Assembly: GCA_900553135.1 (NCBI GenBank)
Contig: USCO01000069.1
Coordinates: 1 to 10,711 of the forward strand
Direction: 5' to 3'
DNA from: an uncultured Eubacteriales bacterium
GTDB taxonomy: Bacteria; Bacillota; Clostridia; Oscillospirales; Oscillospiraceae
DNA: 10,711 nucleotides
Shown here: one piece after another, positions 1-5,414 of the stretch
How the letters are laid out: each line of letters starts with the position of its first letter
Position numbering within the stretch: position 1 is the stretch's first letter
The notes under the pieces: generated by a model
Seen by the model: only the letters and a program-made list of their open reading frames with translations
Databases searched by the model: none
What the model was told of the DNA's origin: nothing
Position numbers and translations under genes: made by a program

Positions 1-11
1 AGCATTCTCTT

Positions 12-43
12 CACGCGGCCTGGAAACAGGCCGCGTGTTTTTT
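12..43 (+). terminator. Intrinsic terminator of the upstream gene
   Basis: A perfect 11-bp inverted repeat (12-22 with 27-37) closes a GAAA loop and is followed by six T. It ends a gene that lies before the window. The T tract runs directly into the -35 box of the next promoter, so the two transcription units are packed closely. Confidence 0.9.
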
Positions 44-44
44 C

Positions 45-73
45 TTGTTCTTTCCCCCAAACTGTGCTATGAT
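45..73 (+). promoter_or_regulatory. Promoter of the GNAT gene
   Basis: TTGTTC (45-50) and TATGAT (68-73) are separated by 17 bp, with a TG one base upstream of the -10 box (65-66), making an extended -10 promoter. The expected start is near position 80, which leaves a short leader containing the AAGGAGG ribosome binding site at 88-94. Confidence 0.65.
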
Positions 74-102
74 GTGGAAAACTTTCCAAGGAGGCCCGCT
101 CC

Positions 103-672
103 ATGTCTGCTCTTTCCTTTGTTGACGCCTGTACCGAGGAACATTATGCCGCCATCTCCCTGATTCACGCCATGGGCTGGCGGGAGACCTACGCCGATGC
201 CATCCCCAAATCCTACATGGATCAGGAGATCACCGACCAGCGCTGGATCCCCTTTCTCCGGGAGTGCCACGCCGGCGGCATAAACCACGGCCTGCTGCTC
301 TACGACGGCAAGGAACCCGTATGCTCCGCCGTCTACGGCCCCGCCCGTATTGGAGCCCAAGCCCACGGCGGCACCATGACCATCGCCTTTGACGCGGAGC
401 AGTACCGGGGCTGGGGGGAGATCATCTCCATCTACACCCACCCCCGCCACACGGGAAAGGGCTACGGCCACGCCATGGTCCAGGAGATTTTTCGGCGGAT
501 GAAGGCCCAGGGCTTTGCCGGAAGCCTGGTCTACGTCCTGCGGGAAAACCAGGGAGCCCGCCGCTTCTACGAGCGGGAGGGCTTCTCCTGGGACGGAAAC
601 TGGACGGAGATCCCATTTCCTCCCGACACCATCTGCAACGATCTGCGCTACGCATGCCCCTTCTCCTCTTGA
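103..672 (+). CDS. GNAT family N-acetyltransferase
   Basis: A 189-residue cytoplasmic protein with the fold signature of Gcn5-related acetyltransferases, which move acetyl from acetyl-CoA to an amine. The acetyl-CoA pyrophosphate loop is visible as HPRHTGKGYG (113-122), matching the R-x-x-G-x-G/A motif after a beta strand (IISIYTHP). The C-terminal motif LRENQGARRFYEREGF (146-161) is the usual GNAT helix (N-x-x-A-x-x-F-Y-x-x-x-G-F). The length fits a single-domain GNAT. The ATG start is set by AAGGAGG at 88-94, eight bases upstream. It stands alone under its own promoter, and its stop codon overlaps the -35 box of the MATE promoter. The substrate cannot be read from the sequence. GNATs of this type may act on small amines, peptides or antibiotics, and lying next to an efflux gene is not enough to call it a resistance enzyme. 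Confidence 0.9.
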   Translation: MSALSFVDACTEEHYAAISLIHAMGWRETYADAIPKSYMDQEITDQRWIPFLRECHAGGINHGLLLYDGKEPVCSAVYGPARIGAQAHGGTMTIAFDAEQYRGWGEIISIYTHPRHTGKGYGHAMVQEIFRRMKAQGFAGSLVYVLRENQGARRFYEREGFSWDGNWTEIPFPPDTICNDLRYACPFSS

Positions 673-698
673 CAGCCTTTCCATTCCCCTGTTATACT
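669..698 (+). promoter_or_regulatory. Strong promoter of the MATE gene
   Basis: A perfect TTGACA (669-674) and TATACT (693-698) are separated by 18 bp, with an extended -10 TG at 690-691. The -35 box contains the GNAT stop codon (TGA, 670-672). Transcription should begin near 705, so the RNA leader contains the terminator at 763-795. A promoter this close to consensus in front of a terminator fits expression controlled at the RNA level. Confidence 0.8.
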
Positions 699-704
699 CT
701 CCTT

Positions 705-795
705 ATCCTCCATCCGTGCCCATGGGCCCGTTGATCCCCGCGGATGGTGTTTCCAGAACGGCAACGGGCTCCCCTTCGGGGGAGCCCGTTTTTTT
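705..795 (+). promoter_or_regulatory. Candidate attenuator or riboswitch leader of MATE
   Basis: The leader can fold in two ways. A 9-bp helix pairs 710-718 with 739-747 (one G-U), and its loop contains GCCCGTTG (726-733), which is fully complementary to CAACGGGC (762-769). Both helices together make an H-type pseudoknot. The second helix uses the 5' arm of the terminator (763-774), so pseudoknot and terminator exclude each other. This is the layout of a transcriptional ON switch. I do not recognise a known riboswitch class. In-frame GTG (716) and ATG (722) codons could open a leader peptide, but no ribosome binding site precedes them. The pairing is seen directly; the switching is inferred. 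Confidence 0.5.
763..795 (+). terminator. Intrinsic terminator inside the MATE leader
   Basis: A 12-bp perfect stem (763-774 with 779-790) closes a TTCG tetraloop and is followed by a T run to 795. Only 27 bases separate it from the MATE ATG and no promoter fits there, so every MATE transcript must pass through it. It may also end GNAT transcripts. Confidence 0.9.
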
Positions 796-822
796 CTGCC
801 AACAGAAAGGACGGTTTCCTCT

Positions 823-2166
823 ATGGCCGACAAGGACCAGAACATTTTAGGGACTATGCCGGTGGACAAGCTGGTGCTCACCATGTCCTCCCCCATCATG
901 CTCTCCATGCTCATGGGAGCCATCTACAACCTGGTGGACAGCATCTATGTGGCCCAGGTCAGCGACCTGGATTTTCTTGCCCTGTCCTACGCCTACCCGG
1001 TTCAGCTGATGATGGTGGCCTTCTGCGCCGGTCTTGGGGTGGGCTTTAACGCCATTTTGTCCAAGCGCCTGGGCCAGCAGCGCAAGGAGGACGCGGTCAA
1101 CGTGGCCTGCCACGGCTTTCTCCTCTACGGCCTGTGCTGGCTGTTGTTTCTGGCCTTCGCCCTGTTTGCCTGTCCCACCTTCTTCCGCTTCTCCACGGAA
1201 AATGCCACGGTGGCCCAGGCGGGCGTGCGCTATCTCACCATCTGCACCGGCCTGTCCTTCGGTCTGTGCCTGCAATTTCTCTGTGAACGTATCCTCCAGT
1301 CCACCGGCCACCCCGCGGGCTTTATGATCGTCCAGGGCTCCGGCGCGGTGCTGAATATCGTACTGGACCCCGTTTTTATCTTCGGCCTGAACATGGGCGT
1401 GGTGGGCGCCGCGGTGGCCACCGTCATCGGCCAGATTTCGGGGGGATGCATCGGCCTGTTTCTCCTGTGGCGCATCCGCCGGGAGCTGCCCCTCTCTCCC
1501 CGCCGCTTCCGTCCCAGCGCCCAGATCACAAAGGAGATCTGCCGCATCGCCGCCCCCGCGGTGGTGATGCAGTCTCTCAGCAGCTTCATGTCTCTGGGCC
1601 TGAACCAGATCCTCACCCTGTGGTCGGAGACCGCCGTGTTCGTGCTGGGCGTGTACTTTAAGATTCAGTCCTTTGTGTTCATGCCCATCTTCGGCGTCAA
1701 CAGCGGTCTCATTCCCATTATCAGCTACAACTACGGCGCCCGGAACAGCCAGCGCATTACCCGCTCCATCCACTTCGGCCTGAAGCTGGGGGTGGCCACT
1801 GGAGCGGCGGGAGCCGTGCTGCTGGCTCTGTTCGCCTCCCCCCTGCTGCGCTGGTGCTTCCAGGCCGATCAGGAGGCTCTGGCCATGGGCGTTCCCGCTC
1901 TGGGCATGACGGCCCTGGCCTTCCCTATCGCCGCGGTGAGCATCGTCCTCTCCGCCGCCTTCCAATCCCTGGACCGGAGCAGCTGCTCGCTGCTGGTCTC
2001 CTTCCTGCGGCAGATCATCCTGCTGCTGCCCCTGGCCTACCTGTTGCTGCGGCTGGCCCCCGATCTGGTTTGGTTGTGCTTCCTGGCCGCCGAGGTGCTC
2101 ACCGCCCTGGTCACCGTCTGGATCTATCTGCGCACCACAGCCCCTCAGCTGCGCCGCCTGCAATAA
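823..2166 (+). CDS. MATE family multidrug/Na+ (or H+) antiporter
   Basis: A 447-residue polytopic membrane protein with about 12 hydrophobic segments, the usual size and topology of the MATE family. It exports cationic drugs or metabolites in exchange for Na+ or H+. Diagnostic regions are the N-terminal PVDKLVLTMSSPIMLSML segment, the signature GAVLNIVLDPVFIFGLNMGV followed by GAAVATVIGQ in the first half, and VNSGLIPIISYNYGARN, the second-half motif typical of the DinF/NorM/MepA group. The ATG is supported by AGAAAGGA at 804-811. It has its own promoter (669-698) with a terminator-containing leader, which suggests induction by a ligand or by translation stress. Convergent with lysC across a shared terminator. 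The substrate cannot be told from the sequence. Confidence 0.93.
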   Translation: MADKDQNILGTMPVDKLVLTMSSPIMLSMLMGAIYNLVDSIYVAQVSDLDFLALSYAYPVQLMMVAFCAGLGVGFNAILSKRLGQQRKEDAVNVACHGFLLYGLCWLLFLAFALFACPTFFRFSTENATVAQAGVRYLTICTGLSFGLCLQFLCERILQSTGHPAGFMIVQGSGAVLNIVLDPVFIFGLNMGVVGAAVATVIGQISGGCIGLFLLWRIRRELPLSPRRFRPSAQITKEICRIAAPAVVMQSLSSFMSLGLNQILTLWSETAVFVLGVYFKIQSFVFMPIFGVNSGLIPIISYNYGARNSQRITRSIHFGLKLGVATGAAGAVLLALFASPLLRWCFQADQEALAMGVPALGMTALAFPIAAVSIVLSAAFQSLDRSSCSLLVSFLRQIILLLPLAYLLLRLAPDLVWLCFLAAEVLTALVTVWIYLRTTAPQLRRLQ

Positions 2167-2180
2167 TCTTTTTTACAACA

Positions 2181-2216
2181 AAAAACAGCGCCTTGGGAAA
2201 CCAAGGCGCTGTTTTT
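2181..2216. terminator. Bidirectional terminator between MATE and lysC
   Basis: A 16-bp perfect stem (2181-2196 with 2201-2216) encloses a GAAA loop. It has A-rich and T-rich flanks, so it gives a GC stem followed by U in both directions. It serves the convergent MATE (plus) and lysC (minus) genes. Confidence 0.92.
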
Positions 2217-2223
2217 ATTTTGA

Positions 2224-2712
2224 TTAGCCGTTTCCGCCGAACTCGGAGAAGAAACGGTCGTGGACGGCCTGGACCGCCCGGTCGGCGTCCCGCTCATCCA
2301 CCAGGACGGAGACCTTGATCTCGCTGGTAGAGATCATGTTGATGTTGATGCCGGCGCTGGACAGTGCCTCAAACATCTTGCAGGCCACACCGGCGTTGTT
2401 CACCATGCCGGCGCCCACGATGGACACCTTGGCGATCTGGTCGTTGACCTCGATGGCGTGGAAGCCAATGTAATCCTTGTTCTCCTCCAGGACCTGGCGG
2501 GCCTCGTCGGCGTCGCCCCGGGCCACGGTGAAGCTGATATCCTTGCTGTCATCCCGGCCGATGGACTGGAGAATGATGTCCACGTTGATGTTCTTCTTGG
2601 CCAGCAGAGAGAAAATCTTAAAGGCGATGCCGGGCTCGTCCGCCAGGCCCACAAGGGCCAGCCGGGCCACATTCTTATCCTTCGCAACGCCGCTGACATG
2701 GGTCTTTTCCAT
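2224..2712 (-). CDS. lysC: Aspartate kinase beta subunit (in-frame internal start)
   Basis: Methionine 247 of the aspartokinase is preceded by a consensus ribosome binding site, AAGGAGGT, on the minus strand at 2723-2730, with ten bases to the ATG at 2712. Translation from here gives 162 residues holding just the two ACT domains. In Bacillus subtilis aspartokinase II a beta subunit of nearly this size is made from an in-frame internal start in the same gene, forming an alpha2beta2 enzyme (established knowledge). A full SD sequence inside a coding region, at the expected domain boundary, supports the same arrangement here. Its production is inferred. Confidence 0.65.
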   Translation of the reverse strand: MEKTHVSGVAKDKNVARLALVGLADEPGIAFKIFSLLAKKNINVDIILQSIGRDDSKDISFTVARGDADEARQVLEENKDYIGFHAIEVNDQIAKVSIVGAGMVNNAGVACKMFEALSSAGININMISTSEIKVSVLVDERDADRAVQAVHDRFFSEFGGNG

Positions 2713-3450
2713 GGTTTTGACAACCTCCTTAACTTTCGTACCGGGATTTCCCGTGAGACTGGAGAGGACCTCCAGATTGACATTATAGCGCTTGGCCATT
2801 TCCACCGAGCGGTTGTGGAGCACCTGGGCGCCCAGGCTGGCCAGCTCCAGCATCTCGTCAAAGGTGATCTCGTCCAGCTTGCGGGCCCCCTGCACGGTGC
2901 GGGGGTCGGCGGTGTACACGCCGTCCACGTCGGTGTAGATCTGGCACAGATCGGCGTGGAGAGCGGCGGCCAGCGCCACAGCGGAGGTATCGGAACCGCC
3001 GCGGCCCAGCGTGGTCACGTCGCCGTACTTGTTGATGCCCTGGAAGCCGGCCACCAGCACGATCTTCCGCTTGTCCAGTTCGTTCTGGATGCGCTCGGTC
3101 TGGATGCGCTTGATACGGGCGCCGCCGTAGGCGGAGTCGGTGTTCACGCCGGCCTGCCAGCCGGTGAGAGAAACCACCTGGTAGCCCATGGCCTCGATGG
3201 CCATGGCGCACAGGGCGATAGAGATCTGCTCGCCGGTGGCCAGCAGCATATCCATCTCCCGCTTGGACGGGTGACGGTTGATCTCCTGGGCCTTCTCGAT
3301 GAGGTCGTCGGTGGTGTCACCCTGGGCGGACAGCACCACTACCACGCTGTGGCCCTTGCGGTAGGTTTCGGTGATGATGCGGGCCACATTACGCACGCGG
3401 TCCGCGTTGGCGACAGAGCTGCCGCCGAATTTCTGTACGATGAGTCCCAT
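2224..3450 (-). CDS. lysC: Aspartate kinase, Bacillus AKII-like (alpha subunit)
   Basis: Phosphorylates L-aspartate with ATP, the first step to lysine, diaminopimelate, threonine and methionine. The 408 residues match the length of the monofunctional Bacillus aspartokinase II. The kinase domain carries KFGGSS (7-12), TLGRGGSDTSA (147-157) and TDVDGVYTADPR (173-184). Two ACT domains follow at about 266-330 (LADEPGIAFKIF) and 341-405 (VGAGMVNNAGVACKMF); these bind feedback amino acids. The ATG start has GGAGG at 3461-3465, ten bases upstream. It is last in the operon, 61 bp after hom with no terminator between, and it ends at a strong bidirectional terminator. The short leader has no room for a lysine riboswitch. 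An internal start at residue 247 probably yields a separate beta subunit. Confidence 0.95.
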   Translation of the reverse strand: MGLIVQKFGGSSVANADRVRNVARIITETYRKGHSVVVVLSAQGDTTDDLIEKAQEINRHPSKREMDMLLATGEQISIALCAMAIEAMGYQVVSLTGWQAGVNTDSAYGGARIKRIQTERIQNELDKRKIVLVAGFQGINKYGDVTTLGRGGSDTSAVALAAALHADLCQIYTDVDGVYTADPRTVQGARKLDEITFDEMLELASLGAQVLHNRSVEMAKRYNVNLEVLSSLTGNPGTKVKEVVKTMEKTHVSGVAKDKNVARLALVGLADEPGIAFKIFSLLAKKNINVDIILQSIGRDDSKDISFTVARGDADEARQVLEENKDYIGFHAIEVNDQIAKVSIVGAGMVNNAGVACKMFEALSSAGININMISTSEIKVSVLVDERDADRAVQAVHDRFFSEFGGNG

Positions 3451-3511
3451 ATATTGAATCCCTCCAACGGTTGATCAAAGCATTGGTCTGCCCTGTATTC
3501 TATGCGGCAGA

Positions 3512-4720
3512 TCACAAAAGGCGGAACACAGAGCCCACCTTCACGCCGGACAGCAGGCTGTCCAGCTGGGGCCGGGTCATCTCCTCGGTGAGGAAGGCGG
3601 CCTCCCCGGCGGGGGCGCCGCTGCGGGCCAGAGGCTGGATCTCGCCGAACAGCTCCCGGGCGTGGTCCATGGACAGCTCAGCCCGCACATACCAGCGGGA
3701 GGACAGGGTGTCGGGAGACACCACCAGGTCCTCGGCGCCGGGGCCCCACTGGTTGCGGTGGTCCCGCTTGGGGTCCCGGGCGATATCGGCCACATCGGCC
3801 ACCACGGCGGAAGCGGTGGGCAGCTTGCCCGCGCCGCGGCCGTAGAACATCACGTCGCCCACGGCGTTGCCCCGGACAGCGATGGCGTTGAACACATCCT
3901 CCACACCGGCCAGAGGCTCCTGGCAGGGAACCAGGTGGGGAGCCACGAAGGCACAGACCTTGTCCCCCTCCTCCCGGATGGCGCGGCCCAGGAGTTTAAT
4001 CTTGTAGCCGCAGGAATCGGCGTAGGCCACGTCGGCCAGGCTCACGCCCCGGATGCCCTCGGTGGGCACCTGCTGAGGATAGACATGGCGGCCAAAGGAC
4101 AGGGCGGCCAGAATGCAGATCTTGCGGCAGGCGTCGTGACCGTCCACGTCGGCGCTGGGGTCCCGCTCGGCATAGCCGTTGGCCTGGGCCTCGGCCAGAG
4201 CCTGGTCAAAGGTCAGCCCCGCCCGGATCATCCGGGTGAGGATATAGTTGGTGGTGCCGTTGAGGATACCGGTGACCTCCTCCAGGCGGTTGGCCGCCAG
4301 GCAGGTGGTCAGGGGGCGCAGGATGGGGATACCGCCGCCCACGCTGGCCTCAAAGAGATAGCTCACGCCGTGCTCCTTGGCCAGCTGCAGCAGCTCGTAG
4401 CCGTGGGTGGCCACCAACTCCTTGTTGGAGGAGACCACGCTCTTGCCGGCCTTCAGAGCCCGCTGGGTAAACTCCAGGGCGATGGAGGCGCCGCCGATGG
4501 TCTCCACCACCACGTCCACCTCGGGGTCGTTCTCGATGACGGCAAAGTCCTTTACAAAGCGGTCCTCAAAGGGGCTGCCGGGGAAATCCCGCACATCCAG
4601 AATATATTTCAGGGCCACCTGGCTGCCGATTCGTCGGGCGATCTCCTCGCCGTTTCCGGTGAGGACCTCCGCCACGCCGGAGCCCACGGTGCCAAATCCC
4701 AAAATCGCTACCTTTGTCAT
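3512..4720 (-). CDS. hom: Homoserine dehydrogenase
   Basis: Reduces aspartate semialdehyde to homoserine with NAD(P)H, the branch to threonine and methionine. From the ATG at 4720 it is 402 residues. The Rossmann motif GFGTVG is at 8-13, the conserved lysine at SSNKE (K100), and the catalytic block YAERDPSADVDGHDACRK at 183-200. Glu185, Asp196 and Lys200 match the spacing of yeast E208, D219 and K223. I chose ATG 4720 over the in-frame GTG 4729 because GAGGTG (4727-4732) sits six bases before the ATG and overlaps the GTG. The C-terminal ACT region (about 341-402) is short and has lost the usual D-x-P-G-V/I motif (here MDHARELF), so threonine feedback may be weakened or different. Second in the operon, 30 bp after the ACT regulator. 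Confidence 0.94.
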   Translation of the reverse strand: MTKVAILGFGTVGSGVAEVLTGNGEEIARRIGSQVALKYILDVRDFPGSPFEDRFVKDFAVIENDPEVDVVVETIGGASIALEFTQRALKAGKSVVSSNKELVATHGYELLQLAKEHGVSYLFEASVGGGIPILRPLTTCLAANRLEEVTGILNGTTNYILTRMIRAGLTFDQALAEAQANGYAERDPSADVDGHDACRKICILAALSFGRHVYPQQVPTEGIRGVSLADVAYADSCGYKIKLLGRAIREEGDKVCAFVAPHLVPCQEPLAGVEDVFNAIAVRGNAVGDVMFYGRGAGKLPTASAVVADVADIARDPKRDHRNQWGPGAEDLVVSPDTLSSRWYVRAELSMDHARELFGEIQPLARSGAPAGEAAFLTEEMTRPQLDSLLSGVKVGSVFRLL

Positions 4721-4726
4721 TTCTCT

Positions 4727-4732
4727 CACCTC
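4727..4732 (-). promoter_or_regulatory. Ribosome binding site deciding the hom start
   Basis: GAGGTG on the minus strand lies six bases before ATG 4720. The alternative GTG start (4729) falls inside this sequence and would have no usable ribosome binding site. Confidence 0.75.
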
Positions 4733-4750
4733 GTTGAAACAATACAGGCA

Positions 4751-5191
4751 TCAGCCCGCCAAAATCTGACAGCGAATCACGCCGGGGCTGTCCTCCGCCG
4801 CCTTCAGCAGTTCCTCCAGGGGCCGCTGCAGGGCGGATGTCTCCGCCGCGATGGTGACCACGGCACAGCCGTTGACGGGAATGTTCTGGTTGATGGTCAG
4901 AATATTGATCCCCGTCCCGGCAAACAGATTGAGCAGGCCGGACAGGATTCCCGGCTCATCCCGCAGCATGGTCTGGAAGGTGACGATCCTGCCGTGAAGC
5001 ATGTCGTTGAAGGGGCGGACCGCATCTTTATACTTATAAAAGGCGCTGCGGCTGATGCCTACGGCCCGGGCCGCGCCGTTCACCGTAGTCTCCTCTCCCG
5101 TCTCCAGCAGGCGCTTGGCCTGAGCCACTTTCCGGAAGATCTCCGGCATGGAGGATGCCTCGACAATAAAATAGCCTTCCGACTGGTTCAA
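4751..5191 (-). CDS. pheB: PheB/UPF0735 ACT-domain protein, probable regulator
   Basis: A 146-residue protein read from a TTG start. The N-terminal part has a helix-turn-helix-like stretch, TVNGAARAVGISRSAFYKYK (36-55), preceded by a charged helix (KVAQAKRLLETGEE). An ACT domain follows (68-145) with a clear ligand-binding turn, DEPGIL (78-83), and NIPVNGCAVVTIAAET. This layout is that of the PheB/UPF0735 family. From memory, a Bacillus subtilis member was reported as ThrR, a regulator of threonine genes; this should be verified. Lying first in an operon with hom and lysC fits an amino-acid-sensing regulator of the operon. TTG 5191 is preferred to ATG 5239 because GGAGGT (5198-5203) sits six bases upstream, the upstream ATG has no ribosome binding site, and 146 residues suits the family. 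Confidence 0.85.
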   Translation of the reverse strand: MNQSEGYFIVEASSMPEIFRKVAQAKRLLETGEETTVNGAARAVGISRSAFYKYKDAVRPFNDMLHGRIVTFQTMLRDEPGILSGLLNLFAGTGINILTINQNIPVNGCAVVTIAAETSALQRPLEELLKAAEDSPGVIRCQILAG

Positions 5192-5197
5192 CCTTCT

Positions 5198-5203
5198 ACC
5201 TCC
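5198..5203 (-). promoter_or_regulatory. Ribosome binding site deciding the TTG start of pheB
   Basis: A consensus GGAGGT on the minus strand lies six bases before TTG 5191. It favours this start over the in-frame ATG at 5239. Confidence 0.8.
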
Positions 5204-5259
5204 GTTCTGCTTTTGAGTGTGTCCACGTGCGGTGGTCATTTGTATTTGCGTCGAGGTCT

Positions 5260-5288
5260 ATTTTAGCATACTCCAACTTTCGATGCAA
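5260..5288 (-). promoter_or_regulatory. Promoter of the pheB-hom-lysC operon
   Basis: On the minus strand TTGCAT (5288-5283) and TAAAAT (5265-5260) are separated by 17 bp, with an extended -10 TG one base upstream of the -10 box. The predicted start near 5253 gives a leader of about 60 nt, too short for a lysine riboswitch or a T-box. Control is therefore more likely by a protein or at the enzyme level. Confidence 0.75.
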
Positions 5289-5291
5289 TGA

Positions 5292-5304
5292 AAACCGGTG
5301 GTTT
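5292..5304. promoter_or_regulatory. Inverted repeat upstream of the operon -35, possible operator
   Basis: AAACC and GGTTT form a perfect 5-3-5 inverted repeat, four bases upstream of the -35 box. A second short repeat (CCAC-N5-GTGG, 5223-5235) lies in the transcribed leader. Position suggests a regulator site, perhaps for the ACT/HTH protein encoded by the first gene, but repeats this short can arise by chance. Confidence 0.3.
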
Positions 5305-5368
5305 GGAGATAAATTTTTCCCCGTCAGGCAGAAGGCTTTTTGTCGGTTTTGCACAGTTTTTGCTGTGG

Positions 5369-5404
5369 AAAGACGGGAAACCGCAAAAGCGGTTTCCCGT
5401 CTTT
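5369..5404 (-). terminator. Terminator after the PBP gene
   Basis: A 16-bp perfect stem (5369-5384 with 5389-5404) closes a four-base loop, about ten bases after the PBP stop codon. The U run on the minus strand is short (CUUU at the end of the stem), so it is somewhat weak. A second small hairpin (5352-5356 with 5363-5367) follows. Confidence 0.7.
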
Positions 5405-5414
5405 GTGTCAAAGA

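Noticed and set aside
741..775. Fluoride (crcB) riboswitch-like segment in the MATE leader
   Set aside because: GGATGGTGTTTCC loosely recalls the start of the crcB motif, but the downstream conserved part is absent and a MATE pump is not a usual target.
847..2163. Long minus-strand ORF opposite the MATE gene (438 codons)
   Set aside because: It is a GC-rich shadow frame with Gln/Gly/His-rich low-complexity translation, no ribosome binding site and no recognisable domain. The plus-strand frame is a clear MATE protein.
3451..3511. Inverted repeat between hom and lysC
   Set aside because: TCTGCC (3487-3492) and GGCAGA (3506-3511) make only a 6-bp stem with a 13-base loop and no U run, too weak for a terminator or a confident regulatory element.
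3662..5266. Plus-strand ORF of 534 codons across hom and pheB
   Set aside because: The translation is Gly/His/Val-rich with no motifs and spans two real genes on the other strand plus their spacer. It is an antisense frame left open by codon bias.
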